DNA of 64,000 bases from Jejubacter sp036620675. GTDB taxonomy: Bacteria > Pseudomonadota > Gammaproteobacteria > Enterobacterales > Enterobacteriaceae. Below the pieces are notes generated by a model. The model did not search any database and had not been told where the DNA came from. It was given only the letters and a program-made list of their open reading frames with translations. Positions 53,243-62,915 of the stretch are shown here, piece by piece. Numbering within the stretch: position 1 is the stretch's first letter; each line of letters opens with the position of its first letter. The stretch is from assembly GCA_036620675.1 (NCBI GenBank), contig JAZHEE010000018.1; one strand, given 5' to 3'. Position numbers and translations under genes: made by a program.

Positions 53243-56200
53243 ATGCAGGTCAGCAGAAGGCAGTTCTTTAAGATCTGCGCTGGCGGTATGGCAGGCACCA
53301 CTGCGGCAGCTTTGGGTTTTGCACCCGCTGCCGCGCTGGCAGAAACGCGGCAGTATAAGCTGCTGCGTTCCCGGGAAACCCGGCAGACCTGCACATACTG
53401 TTCCGTCGGCTGCGGGCTGTTAATGTACAGCCAGGGCGACGGTGCAAAAAACGCCAAAGCCTCAATCTTCCATATCGAAGGCGATCCGGATCATCCGGTA
53501 AACCGCGGAGCTCTGTGCCCAAAAGGGGCAGGTCTGGTGGATTTTATTCACAGTGAAAGTCGCCTGAAATATCCGGAATATCGCGCTCCCGGCTCCGATA
53601 AATGGCAGCGCATCAGCTGGGACGACGCCTTCGAGCGCATCGCGAAGCTGATGAAAGCCGACCGCGACGCCAACTTTATCGCTCAAAACGGTCAGGGCGC
53701 CACCGTTAACCGCTGGCTCTCCACCGGCATGTTATGCGCATCCGCCTCCAGTAACGAAACCGGCTATTTAACCCAGAAGTTCGCCCGCTCCCTTGGGATG
53801 CTGGCGGTCGATAACCAGGCGCGTGTCTGACACGGACCAACGGTAGCAAGTCTTGCTCCAACATTTGGTCGCGGCGCCATGACCAACCACTGGGTGGATA
53901 TTAAGAACGCCAACCTCGTCGTCGTAATGGGCGGGAACGCCGCCGAAGCGCATCCGGTCGGATTCCGCTGGGCGATGGAAGCCAAGATCCACAATGGCGC
54001 CAAACTGATCGTCATCGATCCGCGCTTTACCCGCACGGCATCGGTCGCCGACTTCTATGCGCCGATTCGCTCCGGTACCGACATCGCCTTCCTGTCGGGC
54101 GTTTTGCTGTACCTGCTGACCAACGAGAAATTTAACCGCGAGTACGTCGAAGCCTATACCAACGCCAGCCTGATCGTGCGGGAAGACTTTGGTTTCGACG
54201 ACGGACTGTTCACCGGTTACGATGAAAGCAAGCGCCAGTACGACAAAACCAGCTGGCACTACGAGCTGGATGAGAACGGCTTCGCGAAGCGCGATACCAC
54301 GCTCAGTCATCCGCGCTGCGTCTGGAACCTGCTGAAGACCCACGTTTCGCGCTATACGCCGGAAATGGTCGAAACCATCTGCGGCACCCCGAAGGCGGAT
54401 TTCCTGAAGGTTTGCGAATATATCGCCGAAACCAGCGCCAAAGACCGCACCGCGTCGTTTCTTTACGCACTGGGCTGGACGCAGCACTCCATCGGCGCCC
54501 AGAACATCCGTACCATGGCGATGGTTCAGCTACTGCTGGGCAATATGGGCATGGCGGGCGGCGGCGTTAACGCGCTGCGCGGCCACTCCAATATTCAGGG
54601 GCTGACCGACCTGGGGCTGCTGTCCACCAGCCTGCCGGGCTATATGAACCTGCCCAACGAACAGCAACTGGATCTGGAAACCTACCTCGCCGCCAATACG
54701 CCGAAGCCGCTGCTGGAAGGCCAGGTCAACTACTGGGGCAACTACCCGAAATTCTTCGTTTCGATGATGAAATCCTTCTTCGGCGATAAAGCGACGAAGG
54801 AAAATAGCTGGGGCTTTGACTGGCTGCCGAAATGGGACAAGAGCTACGATGTCCTCCAGTACTTCGAAATGATGAATGAAGGCAAGGTCAACGGCTACAT
54901 CTGCCAGGGCTTTAACCCGGTAGCCTCGTTCCCTAATAAGAACAAGGTGGTAGGTTCCCTGAGCAAGCTGAAGTATCTGGTGACCATAGATCCGCTCAAC
55001 ACCGAAACGTCGACCTTCTGGCAGAACCACGGCGAATCCAACGATGTAGACTCGTCGAAAATTCAGACCGAAGTATTCCGCCTGCCTTCCACCTGCTTTG
55101 CCGAAGAGCATGGCTCTATCGTCAACTCCGGCCGCTGGCTGCAGTGGCACTGGAAAGGAGCCGACGCCCCGGGCGAAGCACTGAATGACGGCGAAATCCT
55201 GGCGGGTATCTTCCTGCGTCTGCGCGAAATGTATCAGCGCGACGGCGGTACGGTGCCGGAACCGGTTCTGAATATGACCTGGGACTATCAAACTCCGGAA
55301 GCGCCGGACTCCGAAGAAGTCGCGAAAGAGAGCAACGGTAAGGCGCTGGCCGATATCCTGGACGACAACGGCAACCTGCTGGTGAAAAAAGGGCAGCAGC
55401 TTTCCACCTTCGCCCATTTACGGGATGACGGCACCACCGCCAGCGGCTGCTGGATCTTCGCCGGTAGCTGGACCGAACAGGGCAACCAGATGGCCAACCG
55501 CGACAACGCCGATCCTTCCGGCCTGGGCAATACCCTGGGCTGGGCCTGGGCGTGGCCGCTTAATCGCCGCATTCTCTATAACCGCGCCTCCGCAGATCCG
55601 CAGGGCAATCCCTGGGATCCTAAGCGTAAGCTGCTGGAATGGGACGGCGCCAAATGGGGCGGCGTGGACGTGGCCGACTACAGCGCGGCGGCGCCTGGCA
55701 GCGATGTCGGGCCGTTTATCATGCAGCCGGAAGGCATGGGACGTCTGTTCGCCATCGACAAGATGGCCGAAGGGCCGTTCCCGGAGCACTACGAGCCGTT
55801 TGAAACGCCGCTCGGCACCAACCCGCTGCACCCCAATGTGGTCTCTAACCCGGCGGCTCGCGTCTTTAAAAGCGACCTGGAAGCCATGGGCAAGGCCGAT
55901 AAGTTCCCCTATGTGGGTACCACCTATCGCCTGACCGAGCACTTCCACTTCTGGACCAAGCACGCGTTGCTGAACGCCATCGCTCAGCCCGAGCAGTTCG
56001 TCGAAATCGGCGAAAAGCTGGCTAACAAGCTGGGCATTGCCCAGGGCGATACCGTGAAGGTTTCCTCTAACCGCGGCTATATTAAAGCCAAAGCGGTGGT
56101 GACTAAGCGTATCCGTACCCTGAACGTGCACGACAAAGAGGTGGATACCATCGGCATTCCCATCCACTGGGGCTATGAAGGGGTGGCGAAGAAAGGCTTT

Positions 56201-56290
56201 ATCGCCAACACCCTGACGCCGTTCGTCGGCGATGCCAATACCCAAACGCCGGAGTTCAAGGCGTTCCTGGTTAACGTGGAAAAGGTGTAA
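53243..56290 (+). CDS. fdoG: Formate dehydrogenase-O major subunit, selenocysteine-containing
   Basis: A periplasmic molybdopterin enzyme of 1015 residues that oxidises formate to CO2. The twin-arginine signal VSRRQFFKICAGG, a 4Fe-4S site (TCTYCSVGCG) and the molybdopterin domains are visible. The UGA at 53828-53830 is in frame and corresponds to residue 196 (NQARV-U-HGPTVASL), the selenocysteine position of E. coli FdnG/FdoG. The frame then runs on to 56290. It would be wrong to annotate two genes. Neighbours fdhD upstream and fdoHI-fdhE downstream identify the O form rather than FdnG. Confidence 0.97.
53828..53870 (+). promoter_or_regulatory. Selenocysteine codon and bacterial SECIS hairpin
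   Basis: The UGA is followed by sequence that can fold, with apical complementarity AGCA / TGCT around AGTCT and an outer ACCAA / TTGGT pairing. This is the layout of the hairpin that SelB binds 3' of the codon. The exact fold was judged by eye. Confidence 0.75.
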
Positions 56291-56302
56291 CGGAGACGAG
56301 AT

Positions 56303-57202
56303 ATGGCTTATCAATCACAAGACATTATTCGCCGCTCCGCCACCAACGGTTTCACGCCTGCCCCGCAGGCGCGAAATCATCAGGAGCCGGTAGCGAAGCT
56401 GATTGACGTGACCACCTGTATTGGCTGTAAGGCCTGTCAGGTGGCCTGTTCAGAGTGGAACGACATTCGCGACGAGATCGGCCACAACGTGGGGGTGTAC
56501 GACAACCCGGCGGATCTCACCGCGAAATCCTGGACGGTGATGCGTTTTTCGGAAGTTGAAGAGGATGGCAAGCTGGAGTGGCTAATCCGCAAGGACGGCT
56601 GTATGCACTGTGCCGATCCGGGCTGCCTGAAGGCCTGCCCGGCGGAAGGGGCGATCATCCAGTACGCCAACGGGATTGTGGACTTTCAGTCCGAACAGTG
56701 TATTGGCTGCGGCTACTGCATTGCCGGCTGTCCGTTCGACGTGCCGCGCCTGAATCCGGACGATAACCGGGTTTACAAGTGCACCCTGTGCGTGGATCGC
56801 GTCAATGTGGGCCAGGAGCCTGCCTGCGTGAAGACCTGTCCCACCGGTGCCATCCACTTCGGCAGCAAAGAGGATATGAAACAGCTGGCGTTCGGGCGGG
56901 TATCCGAGCTGAAAACCCGCGGCTACCAGAACGCCGGTCTTTACGATCCTCAGGGGGTGGGCGGCACTCACGTGATGTATGTGCTGCACCACGCCGACAG
57001 GCCGAATCTGTATCACGGTCTGCCGGAAAACCCGGAAATCAGCGCCACCGTGAAGTTCTGGAAGGGAATCTGGAAACCGCTGGCCGCCATTGGCTTTGCG
57101 GCCACCTTCGCCGCCAGCATCTTCCACTATGTGGGCATGGGCCCCAACCGCGTGGACGACGACGATGACGCGGATAAAAAAGACGATGAGGTGCGCAAAT
57201 GA
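56303..57202 (+). CDS. fdoH: Formate dehydrogenase-O iron-sulfur subunit
   Basis: A protein of 299 residues with four 4Fe-4S cysteine clusters (CIGCKACQVAC, CMHCADPGCLKAC, CIGCGYCIAGC, CTLCVDRVNVGQEPAC) and one C-terminal membrane anchor (PLAAIGFAATFAASIFHYVG). It carries electrons from FdoG to the cytochrome subunit. The C-terminus is very acidic (DDDDADKKDDE). It overlaps fdoI by four bases. Confidence 0.97.
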   Translation: MAYQSQDIIRRSATNGFTPAPQARNHQEPVAKLIDVTTCIGCKACQVACSEWNDIRDEIGHNVGVYDNPADLTAKSWTVMRFSEVEEDGKLEWLIRKDGCMHCADPGCLKACPAEGAIIQYANGIVDFQSEQCIGCGYCIAGCPFDVPRLNPDDNRVYKCTLCVDRVNVGQEPACVKTCPTGAIHFGSKEDMKQLAFGRVSELKTRGYQNAGLYDPQGVGGTHVMYVLHHADRPNLYHGLPENPEISATVKFWKGIWKPLAAIGFAATFAASIFHYVGMGPNRVDDDDDADKKDDEVRK

Positions 57203-57834
57203 AAAAACGTGACACCATCGTGCGCTACACGGCGCCGGAGCGAATCAACCACTGGATAACCGCCTTCTGCTTTATGCTGGCGGCCATCAGCGGGCTGGGG
57301 TTCTTCTTCCCCTCCTTCAACTGGCTGATGTACGTTCTGGGTACGCCGCAGCTGGCGCGGATACTGCACCCCTTCGTGGGCGTGGTGATGTTTGCTTCCT
57401 TCATCATCATGTTTTTCCGCTACTGGCACCACAACCTAATCAACAAGGAGGATATCTTTTGGGCGAAGAATATTCGTAAGATCATCGCCAATGAGGAAGT
57501 CGGCGACGTTGGGCGCTACAACCTCGGCCAGAAGTTCGTTTTCTGGTCGGCTATCCTGCTTTTGATACTGTTACTGGTCAGCGGCGTGATTATCTGGCGT
57601 CCCTGGTTTGCGCCCGCGTTCCCGATTCCTGTGATCCGCTTTGGCCTGATGCTGCATTCATTTGCCGCAGTAGGGTTAATTGTGGTTATTATGGTGCATA
57701 TCTACGCCGCCCTTTGGGTTAAAGGCACCATAACCGCCATGGTGGAGGGCTGGGTTACCAAAAGCTGGGCGAAGAAACATCACCCACGCTGGTACCGAGA
57801 ACTGCGCAAGACAACGGAAAAATCAACTGAATGA
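57199..57834 (+). CDS. fdoI: Formate dehydrogenase-O cytochrome b556 subunit
   Basis: An inner-membrane protein of 211 residues with four spans. Heme-ligating histidines are visible in ERINHWITAFCF, HPFVGVVMF and LMLHSFAAVGLIVVIMVHIY, here cut to MLHSFAAVGLIVVIMVHIY. It passes electrons to quinone. It is coupled by ATGA overlaps to both fdoH and fdhE. Confidence 0.96.
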   Translation: MKKRDTIVRYTAPERINHWITAFCFMLAAISGLGFFFPSFNWLMYVLGTPQLARILHPFVGVVMFASFIIMFFRYWHHNLINKEDIFWAKNIRKIIANEEVGDVGRYNLGQKFVFWSAILLLILLLVSGVIIWRPWFAPAFPIPVIRFGLMLHSFAAVGLIVVIMVHIYAALWVKGTITAMVEGWVTKSWAKKHHPRWYRELRKTTEKSTE

Positions 57835-58760
57835 GTATTCGCATTATCCCGCAAGAGCAGCTGGAAAAGAGCGATAAACGTGCGGCGGAAGTGATTCCGC
57901 CGTTATTGTTCCCCAGACTGAAAAACCTCTATAACCGCCGCGCCGAGCGCCTGCGTGAGCTGGCACACAGCAATCCGCTGGGTGACTACCTGCGCTTTGC
58001 CGCCCTCATCGCCCATGCCCAGGAAGTGGTACTCTATGACCATCCGCTGGAGATGGATCTGACAGCCCGCATCCGTGAAGCAGCCGAACAGGGCAAGCCG
58101 CCGCTGGACATTCACGTTCTGCCTCGCGACAGGCACTGGCAGCGCCTGCTACATTCGCTGATCGCCGAGCTGAAGCCGGAAATGAGCGGCCCGGCGCTGG
58201 CGGTGATCGAAAATCTGGAAAAAGCCTCTGAACAGGAGCTGGAAGAGATGGCCAGCGCGCTGTTCAGCAGCGATTTCAGTGCCGTCGAGAGCGACAAAGC
58301 GCCGTTTATCTGGGCCGCGCTCTCACTCTACTGGGCGCAGATGGCAAGCCTGATTCCGGGCAAAGCTCGCGCCGAATATGGTGAACAACGTCAGTTTTGC
58401 CCGGTATGTGGCAGCATGCCGGTTTCCAGTATGGTGCATATCGGCACCACCAACGGCCTGCGCTATCTACACTGCAACCTGTGTGAAACCGAATGGCATG
58501 TGGTACGCGTGAAATGCAGCAACTGCGAACAGACACGTGACCTGAACTACTGGTCGCTGGAAAGTGAAGAGTCGGCCATCAAAGCCGAAAGCTGTGGCGA
58601 CTGCGGAACCTACCTGAAGATTCTCTATCAGGAGAAAGAGCCAAAGGTGGAAGCCGTAGCTGACGATCTGGCCTCGCTGGTGCTGGATGCGCGTATGGAG
58701 CAAGAAGGCTTCGCCCGCAGCAGCATCAATCCTTTTCTGTTCCCCGGCGAGGGGGAATAA
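57831..58760 (+). CDS. fdhE: Formate dehydrogenase accessory protein FdhE
   Basis: A cytoplasmic protein of 309 residues needed for maturation of the respiratory formate dehydrogenases. The C-terminal part has four CxxC motifs (CPVCGS, CNLCET, CSNCEQ, CGDCGT) that form a rubredoxin-like iron site. The start overlaps the fdoI stop. It ends the fdoGHI-fdhE operon. Confidence 0.96.
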   Translation: MSIRIIPQEQLEKSDKRAAEVIPPLLFPRLKNLYNRRAERLRELAHSNPLGDYLRFAALIAHAQEVVLYDHPLEMDLTARIREAAEQGKPPLDIHVLPRDRHWQRLLHSLIAELKPEMSGPALAVIENLEKASEQELEEMASALFSSDFSAVESDKAPFIWAALSLYWAQMASLIPGKARAEYGEQRQFCPVCGSMPVSSMVHIGTTNGLRYLHCNLCETEWHVVRVKCSNCEQTRDLNYWSLESEESAIKAESCGDCGTYLKILYQEKEPKVEAVADDLASLVLDARMEQEGFARSSINPFLFPGEGE

Positions 58761-58768
58761 GCCTGTTC

Positions 58769-58799
58769 CGGCGCGGCGCCCGCCGCGCCGTTCTATTTT
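58769..58799 (+). terminator. Terminator after fdhE
   Basis: Nine-base arms CGGCGCGGC and GCCGCGCCG with a GCCC loop, followed by TTCTATTTT. It lies eight bases after the fdhE stop. Confidence 0.65.
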
Positions 58800-59183
58800 C
58801 CTGCATCCAATATTAAAATACATTCAACCGCCCCCATTTTATTCTTTTCTTGCCCGTTCTTTCGGCGTCAAGCCAACAGGAAGTCGGGCGGAGAACCCTG
58901 TGGCAGTCAGGAAAAGCGCAAGGGCCGCGTTAACGGTGATTTTTACGCTGCAGAGTGCGGATTGTCGGGGCAGCAGCGACTGAACCGCCCAGGCCCGTTT
59001 ACCACCTGCTGCTTTCCAGAGGGAGATGGGCGTAACCTGAACGGGAAATTCCCCCCTACTACCATATTCTGCTATTGACCCCTAATCAGACTGAAGTCCC
59101 GCCTGTTTATATGAATATTTATTCATATAAATGCGGAACTAACGGGCATTACCCACATAAAGGGTAAATATTCGGTACGAATA
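58800..59183. other. Intergenic region, no gene seen
   Basis: About 385 bases between fdhE and the convergent prepilin peptidase gene. Short frames here lack a ribosome binding site and show no family resemblance. A short direct repeat (TATGAATATTTATTCATAT, itself palindromic) is near 59109-59127. Confidence 0.5.
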
Positions 59184-59975
59184 TCAAATCAGTAGCACGT
59201 TACCCGTCAGCCAGATACCCCACCCCGCCAGTGCCAGCCAGGGGCCAAACGGCGCCGCGTCACCCAGCGCCCTGCCGCCAAGTAACCTGCCCGACACCAC
59301 CAGTATCAGCGCCATCAGGGAAGCAGCCAGTAGCACCTCTGGTAGCGCCCGCCACCCCAGCCAGGCCCCCAGCGCAGCCAGCAGTTTGAAGTCGCCATAT
59401 CCCAAGCCTTCCCGTCGGCGAACATACCAGTACAACCAGTAAACGCCCCAAAGAAAGAGGTAGCCTGCGCAGGCGCCCAGTATCGCCTCTTCAAGACTCA
59501 CCGGAGAAGCATCAGGCAACAGCAGATGAAATAGTATCCCCCCCCACAGCAGCGGCTGGGTTAGCATATCGGGCAACAGCATATGCTGAAAGTCGATAAC
59601 CACCAACGCCAGCAACGCTCCACAGAAGAATAGCCAGAACGCCATGCATAGCGGCCCGGAGGCGTAGAGCCAACACAGTGGCGCCAGTACCATAAACGCC
59701 AGCTCAATTGCCGGGTAGCGCCATGCTATCGCGCAGTGGCAGAATGCGCAGCGCCCGCGTAGCCTCAGCCAGCTAATCAGCGGAATATTTTGCCAGAATC
59801 GCAGTTTATGCTGGCAGTGAGCGCAGCGGGAGCCAGGTACTAACAGATTGAAATCATGGCTATCCCCCCGAATCTCCATTGTCGGCACCCGCCAGATAAC
59901 AACGTTAATAAAACTACCAAGACAAAGACCGAGTATCCCCGAAACAATGTACTGAATCGCAATATCCACGTCCAT
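59184..59975 (-). CDS. Type IV prepilin peptidase (A24 family)
   Basis: An inner-membrane aspartic peptidase of 263 residues that cleaves, and in full-length members also N-methylates, prepilins and type II secretion pseudopilins. It has the N-terminal methylase part with two CxxC pairs (Cys51/Cys54 and Cys76/Cys79). The catalytic aspartates are Asp128 (VVIDFQHMLLPD) and Asp195 in the GxGD motif (LGYGDFKLL). It starts at an ATG after GGAGG. No pilin, secretion ATPase or gsp gene lies within the window, so it is an orphan here. The divergent neighbour is a ToxR-like regulator. Confidence 0.9.
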   Translation of the reverse strand: MDVDIAIQYIVSGILGLCLGSFINVVIWRVPTMEIRGDSHDFNLLVPGSRCAHCQHKLRFWQNIPLISWLRLRGRCAFCHCAIAWRYPAIELAFMVLAPLCWLYASGPLCMAFWLFFCGALLALVVIDFQHMLLPDMLTQPLLWGGILFHLLLPDASPVSLEEAILGACAGYLFLWGVYWLYWYVRRREGLGYGDFKLLAALGAWLGWRALPEVLLAASLMALILVVSGRLLGGRALGDAAPFGPWLALAGWGIWLTGNVLLI

Positions 59976-60349
59976 GCAACCTCCTCCATGGTTAACAACG
60001 GCGCGATAATAAATCGCACCTCAGACAAACAAAAATATCGGTACCGCATGCTTGCGCCACAGCCAGTGCATCACCGATTCCGTACGCCGTCGGATATATG
60101 AGCCTTATTCTTTAACGCGACTGACGTCATACCATGAGAAAATACAGAGATATCCAACCGAACTATTTATTCACAAAAAATAAAATTGGGCGCAATCTAT
60201 AACTAACCTATGCGATCTGTTTCACAATAAAATTTTTAGCTAATCAACACTTCAGACAAAAAAACGTTTTACATACACAACCTGAAATAAACAAAAAACA
60301 ACATACATCGCATATGTTAACGTAGAATAAAAATGCAGGAGGCAAAAGA
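59976..60349. other. Divergent control region of prepilin peptidase and ToxR-like gene
   Basis: About 375 bases, strongly AT-rich on the ToxR-like side (60160-60340). Both promoters should lie here. I could not assign specific sites. Confidence 0.5.
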
Positions 60350-60973
60350 ATGAATTATATAATAGGAAATAAAATAGAATTCGCGCCAGACTATCAAAAG
60401 ATTAGATCTCTGGAAACCGGCAAGACAACAAAGCTTCATTATACATCCTGCCGCTGCCTGGAGCTTTTAATTCAGGAACATGGAAATATCGTATCTCAGC
60501 ACCAATTGATTGAATATGGATGGGAAGAGCGCGCTATGGGGGTATCATCAGCGGCCTATTACCAGTGCCTGCTGAATCTGCGTAAGGCATTAAAAAGCCT
60601 TGGTATGGAAGATGTTATAAGAACCATCCCCCGTAAGGGGGTCATGTTTACTCTTCAATGTCCAGTCAGAAAAGAGGGGACAGAAAGTGTTGCCACTCAA
60701 TCAACCTCTTCCCCGGTAGAAACACCCACCTCATCATTACGCCTGGAAACTATACTCTCAGCAGGTAGAAAAAGGCTCAAGAAGATTTCATACTTTTTCG
60801 TGGCTGTTGGAGTCTTTATCACGTTTTTCTTTCTTAGTACAAGCGAAGCTCATTCAACAGAGGACAAAGAAGTGATCTACCATTCAAAAAAGGACTCTGC
60901 AATCAGAAAATCAATGCTAAAACGATTGCACTATAATGCCCCAGGTATTCTGACAAATAGCAGGAGCACCTAA
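60350..60973 (+). CDS. Membrane-anchored ToxR/CadC-like regulator
   Basis: A protein of 207 residues. The N-terminal OmpR-type winged helix (about 1-105) includes SCRCLELLIQEHGNIVSQHQ and VIRTIPRKGVMFTL, the usual recognition-helix and wing pattern. A linker rich in serine and threonine follows, then one membrane span (about 146-164, SYFFVAVGVFITFFFLST) and a short periplasmic tail of about 40 residues. It therefore binds DNA from the membrane, like ToxR or CadC, but its sensor part is minimal. It is AT-rich and starts after AGGAGG. Its target is unknown; the divergent prepilin peptidase gene is the nearest candidate. Confidence 0.82.
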   Translation: MNYIIGNKIEFAPDYQKIRSLETGKTTKLHYTSCRCLELLIQEHGNIVSQHQLIEYGWEERAMGVSSAAYYQCLLNLRKALKSLGMEDVIRTIPRKGVMFTLQCPVRKEGTESVATQSTSSPVETPTSSLRLETILSAGRKRLKKISYFFVAVGVFITFFFLSTSEAHSTEDKEVIYHSKKDSAIRKSMLKRLHYNAPGILTNSRST

Positions 60974-61187
60974 AAAAATAAAGACATTTTAATTTCCATT
61001 ACCATACTCTCTTCTGACAAAACTTGTGATGGAAATTATAATCGCTTACATAATTATATTGGCTGAATTTAAACGCGATAAGACCGGGCGGTTACTCATC
61101 TCTCCGCCCGGACTCTCACTTCTTGCGGTAATCAACAGTAAAACAGCCCCGGGCGACGTAAAAACGCGCAAAAACCCCAGCGGGACT

Positions 61188-61220
61188 AGTGGTTAGCAGA
61201 AGAAAGGCGCTATAATGCGT
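61188..61220 (+). promoter_or_regulatory. selC promoter
   Basis: A perfect -10 TATAAT at 61211-61216, followed by a GC-rich discriminator GCGTCGG, lies about 30 bases before the tRNA. This is typical of stable-RNA promoters. The -35 is weak (near GTGGTT). Confidence 0.7.
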
Positions 61221-61246
61221 CGGCCTCCATGTAGCAATGCAGGTGC

Positions 61247-61341
61247 GGAAGATCGTCGTCTCCGGTGAGGCGGCTGGACTTCAAATCCAGTTGGGGCCGC
61301 CAGCGGTCCCGGGCAGGTTCGACTCCTGTGATCTTCCGCCA
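61247..61341 (+). tRNA. selC: tRNA-Sec (UCA anticodon)
   Basis: A 95-base tRNA gene that, as far as I remember, is identical to E. coli selC. It has the long acceptor arm GGAAGATC / GATCTTCC, the anticodon loop with TCA in GGACTTCAAATCC, a large variable arm (TTGGGGCCGCCAGCGGTCCC), and an encoded CCA end. It is charged with serine and converted to selenocysteine by SelA. The 3' end is a classic integration target, and foreign DNA follows directly. Confidence 0.98.
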
Positions 61342-61498
61342 ATTATCATCTCACCATGTCCGAAAAAGTCCTTTAAAACCATTATTTTCAGCAAGTTATA
61401 TAGAACCCCCGTCCGTATCAGTCCGAGCGAATTGATCTTACCCAGCAATAGTGGACACGCGACTAAGTGAGTAAACTCTCAAGTAAGAGGTGACTCAC

Positions 61499-61798
61499 AT
61501 GACAAAATCCGTACCAACCAGCAAGAAGCCCTGCAAGCAATATACGCCTGAATTCCGCGACGAAGCCCTGAAACTGGCTGAACGCATTGCTGTGGCCGCT
61601 GCCGCCCGCGAACTCAGCCTTTATGAATCACAGCGTTATGCCTGGCGAAGTAAACGAAAAAATGCACATTCCTCTTCCTAACATGAGCAGGAAATGTCCG
61701 TTGAAATAGTCCGCCTCAAACGCCAACTGGCAGAACGAGATGAGGAGCTGGCCATCCTCCAAAAGGCCGCGACATACTTCGCCAGGCACCTGAAATGA
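61499..61798 (+). pseudogene. IS3 OrfA with internal stop codon
   Basis: The frame MTKSVPTSKKPCKQYTPEFR begins an IS3-family OrfA with a helix-turn-helix. It meets TAA at 61679. The same frame then continues HEQEMSVEIVRLKRQLAERD, a leucine-zipper region, to a TGA overlapping the orfB start. A single C-to-T change of CAA to TAA would explain the stop. Without OrfA the OrfAB transposase cannot be made. Confidence 0.85.
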
Positions 61799-62649
61799 AG
61801 TATGTCTTTATCGAAAAATACCAGGCAGAGTTCAGCATCAAGGCAATATGTCGGGTGCTGCGAGTCGCCCGCAGCGGCTGGTATGCCTGGCGTCGGCACC
61901 GTCACCAGATAAAACGGCGTCAACAGTTCCGGGTTATCTGCGATGATGCGGTTCGACAGGCCTTTGCCAGGGCAAAGCAGCGTTATGGTGCGCCTCGTCT
62001 TGCTGATGAGTTGCCGGAGTACAACATCAAGACTACCGCTGCCAGTCTGCGCCGTCAGGGGCTGCGGGCGAAAGCCTCGCGTCGGTTCAGCCCGGTCAGT
62101 TACCGTGGGCATGGTCTGCCAGTCTCAGAGAATCTGCTGAAGCAGGACTTTTATGCCAGCGGCCCGAATCAGAAGTGGGTGGGAGACATCACGTATCTTC
62201 GTACCTGTGAAGGCTGGCTGTATCTGGCCGTGGTGATTGACCTGTGGTCGCGTTCAGTCATTGACTGGTCGATGTCCTCACGGATGACGGCACAGCTTGT
62301 CTGTGATGCACTGCAGATGGCGTTATGGCGGCGTAAACGCCCGGAAAATGTCATCGTGCACACAGACCGGGGTGGTCAGTACTGTTCAACGGATTACCAG
62401 AGTTTACTGAAACGGCATAATCTGCGGGGCAGTATGAGCGCCAAAGGCTGTTGTTACGACAATGCCTGTGCGGAAAGCTTCTTTCACTCACTGAAGGTGG
62501 AATGTATCCACGGGGAGGACTTTGCCAGTCGGGAAATAATGCGAACGGCAGTATTTAATTATATCGAGTGCGATTACAATCGCTGGCGTCGTCACAGTGC
62601 CTGTGGCGGTCTTAGCCCGGAACAGTTTGAAAACCAAAACCTCGCTTAG
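61795..62649 (+). CDS. IS3-family transposase OrfB
   Basis: A protein of 284 residues with an integrase-core (DDE) fold. The catalytic residues are visible in WVGDITYL, HTDRGGQYCS and CYDNACAESFFHSLK. The C-terminal YIECDYNRWRRHS motif is family-typical. It lies in the -1 frame relative to orfA, as needed for the programmed fusion. The protein is intact, but its partner OrfA is broken. Confidence 0.93.
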   Translation: MKYVFIEKYQAEFSIKAICRVLRVARSGWYAWRRHRHQIKRRQQFRVICDDAVRQAFARAKQRYGAPRLADELPEYNIKTTAASLRRQGLRAKASRRFSPVSYRGHGLPVSENLLKQDFYASGPNQKWVGDITYLRTCEGWLYLAVVIDLWSRSVIDWSMSSRMTAQLVCDALQMALWRRKRPENVIVHTDRGGQYCSTDYQSLLKRHNLRGSMSAKGCCYDNACAESFFHSLKVECIHGEDFASREIMRTAVFNYIECDYNRWRRHSACGGLSPEQFENQNLA

Positions 62650-62679
62650 GGGCGTGTCCACATTACGTGGGTAGGATTA

Positions 62680-62915
62680 ACAAGCCCTGTCATCGTGTTA
62701 CACCACTGGAGTAACAGAATCATATCCGCCGTCGTGGAATATTTATCAGCGTGGCACCAGGCATTGCTGTCTACCCGGTAGTAGAAATCAACCCGGAACA
62801 TGAGCAATTTGGAATAGCGTGTAAATAATTCGGAGAGATGATAACGCTGGTAACGTTGTAGCGTGCGGTGCTGGACGTAGTTAAGATTGGTATCGGTAAT
62901 GTTGTGGTAAGCCAT
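62680..62915 (-). pseudogene. 5' fragment of a YagK/YfjJ-like prophage gene, cut by the IS
   Basis: The minus-strand frame from 62915 reads MAYHNITDTNLNYVQHRTLQ, then SELFTRYSKLLMFRVDFYYR, and runs into the IS right end. The RYSKLL-x-x-RVDF pattern resembles the N-terminal part of YagK/YfjJ-type proteins, found in CP4-like prophages and thought to be replication-related. The remaining part is missing, so the gene is broken. The assignment is from memory of the family and is moderate. Confidence 0.5.

Larger units (their letters stand above)
61433..62679 (+). mobile_element. IS3-type insertion sequence
   Basis: About 1247 bases bounded by imperfect inverted repeats of roughly 39 bases: the left end starts TGATCTTACCCAGCAATAG, and the right end read inward starts TAATCCTACCCACGTAATG. 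Both continue as GTGGACACGC. The inner arms CTAAGTGAG and CTAAGCGAG also match. The two overlapping reading frames orfA and orfB and the protein sequence are very close to IS3 itself. Flanking three-base sequences (AAT and ACA) do not match, so no target duplication is visible. The right end interrupts a YfjJ-like gene. The orfA frame has a nonsense codon, so the copy is probably immobile. Confidence 0.88.

Noticed and set aside
53243..53830. A separate short gene ending at the TGA at 53828
   Set aside because: The TGA is the selenocysteine codon of fdoG; the frame is the same on both sides and the position matches E. coli.
58687..58983. Plus-strand frame of 98 codons after fdhE
   Set aside because: It begins inside fdhE in another frame and crosses the terminator hairpin; no coding evidence.
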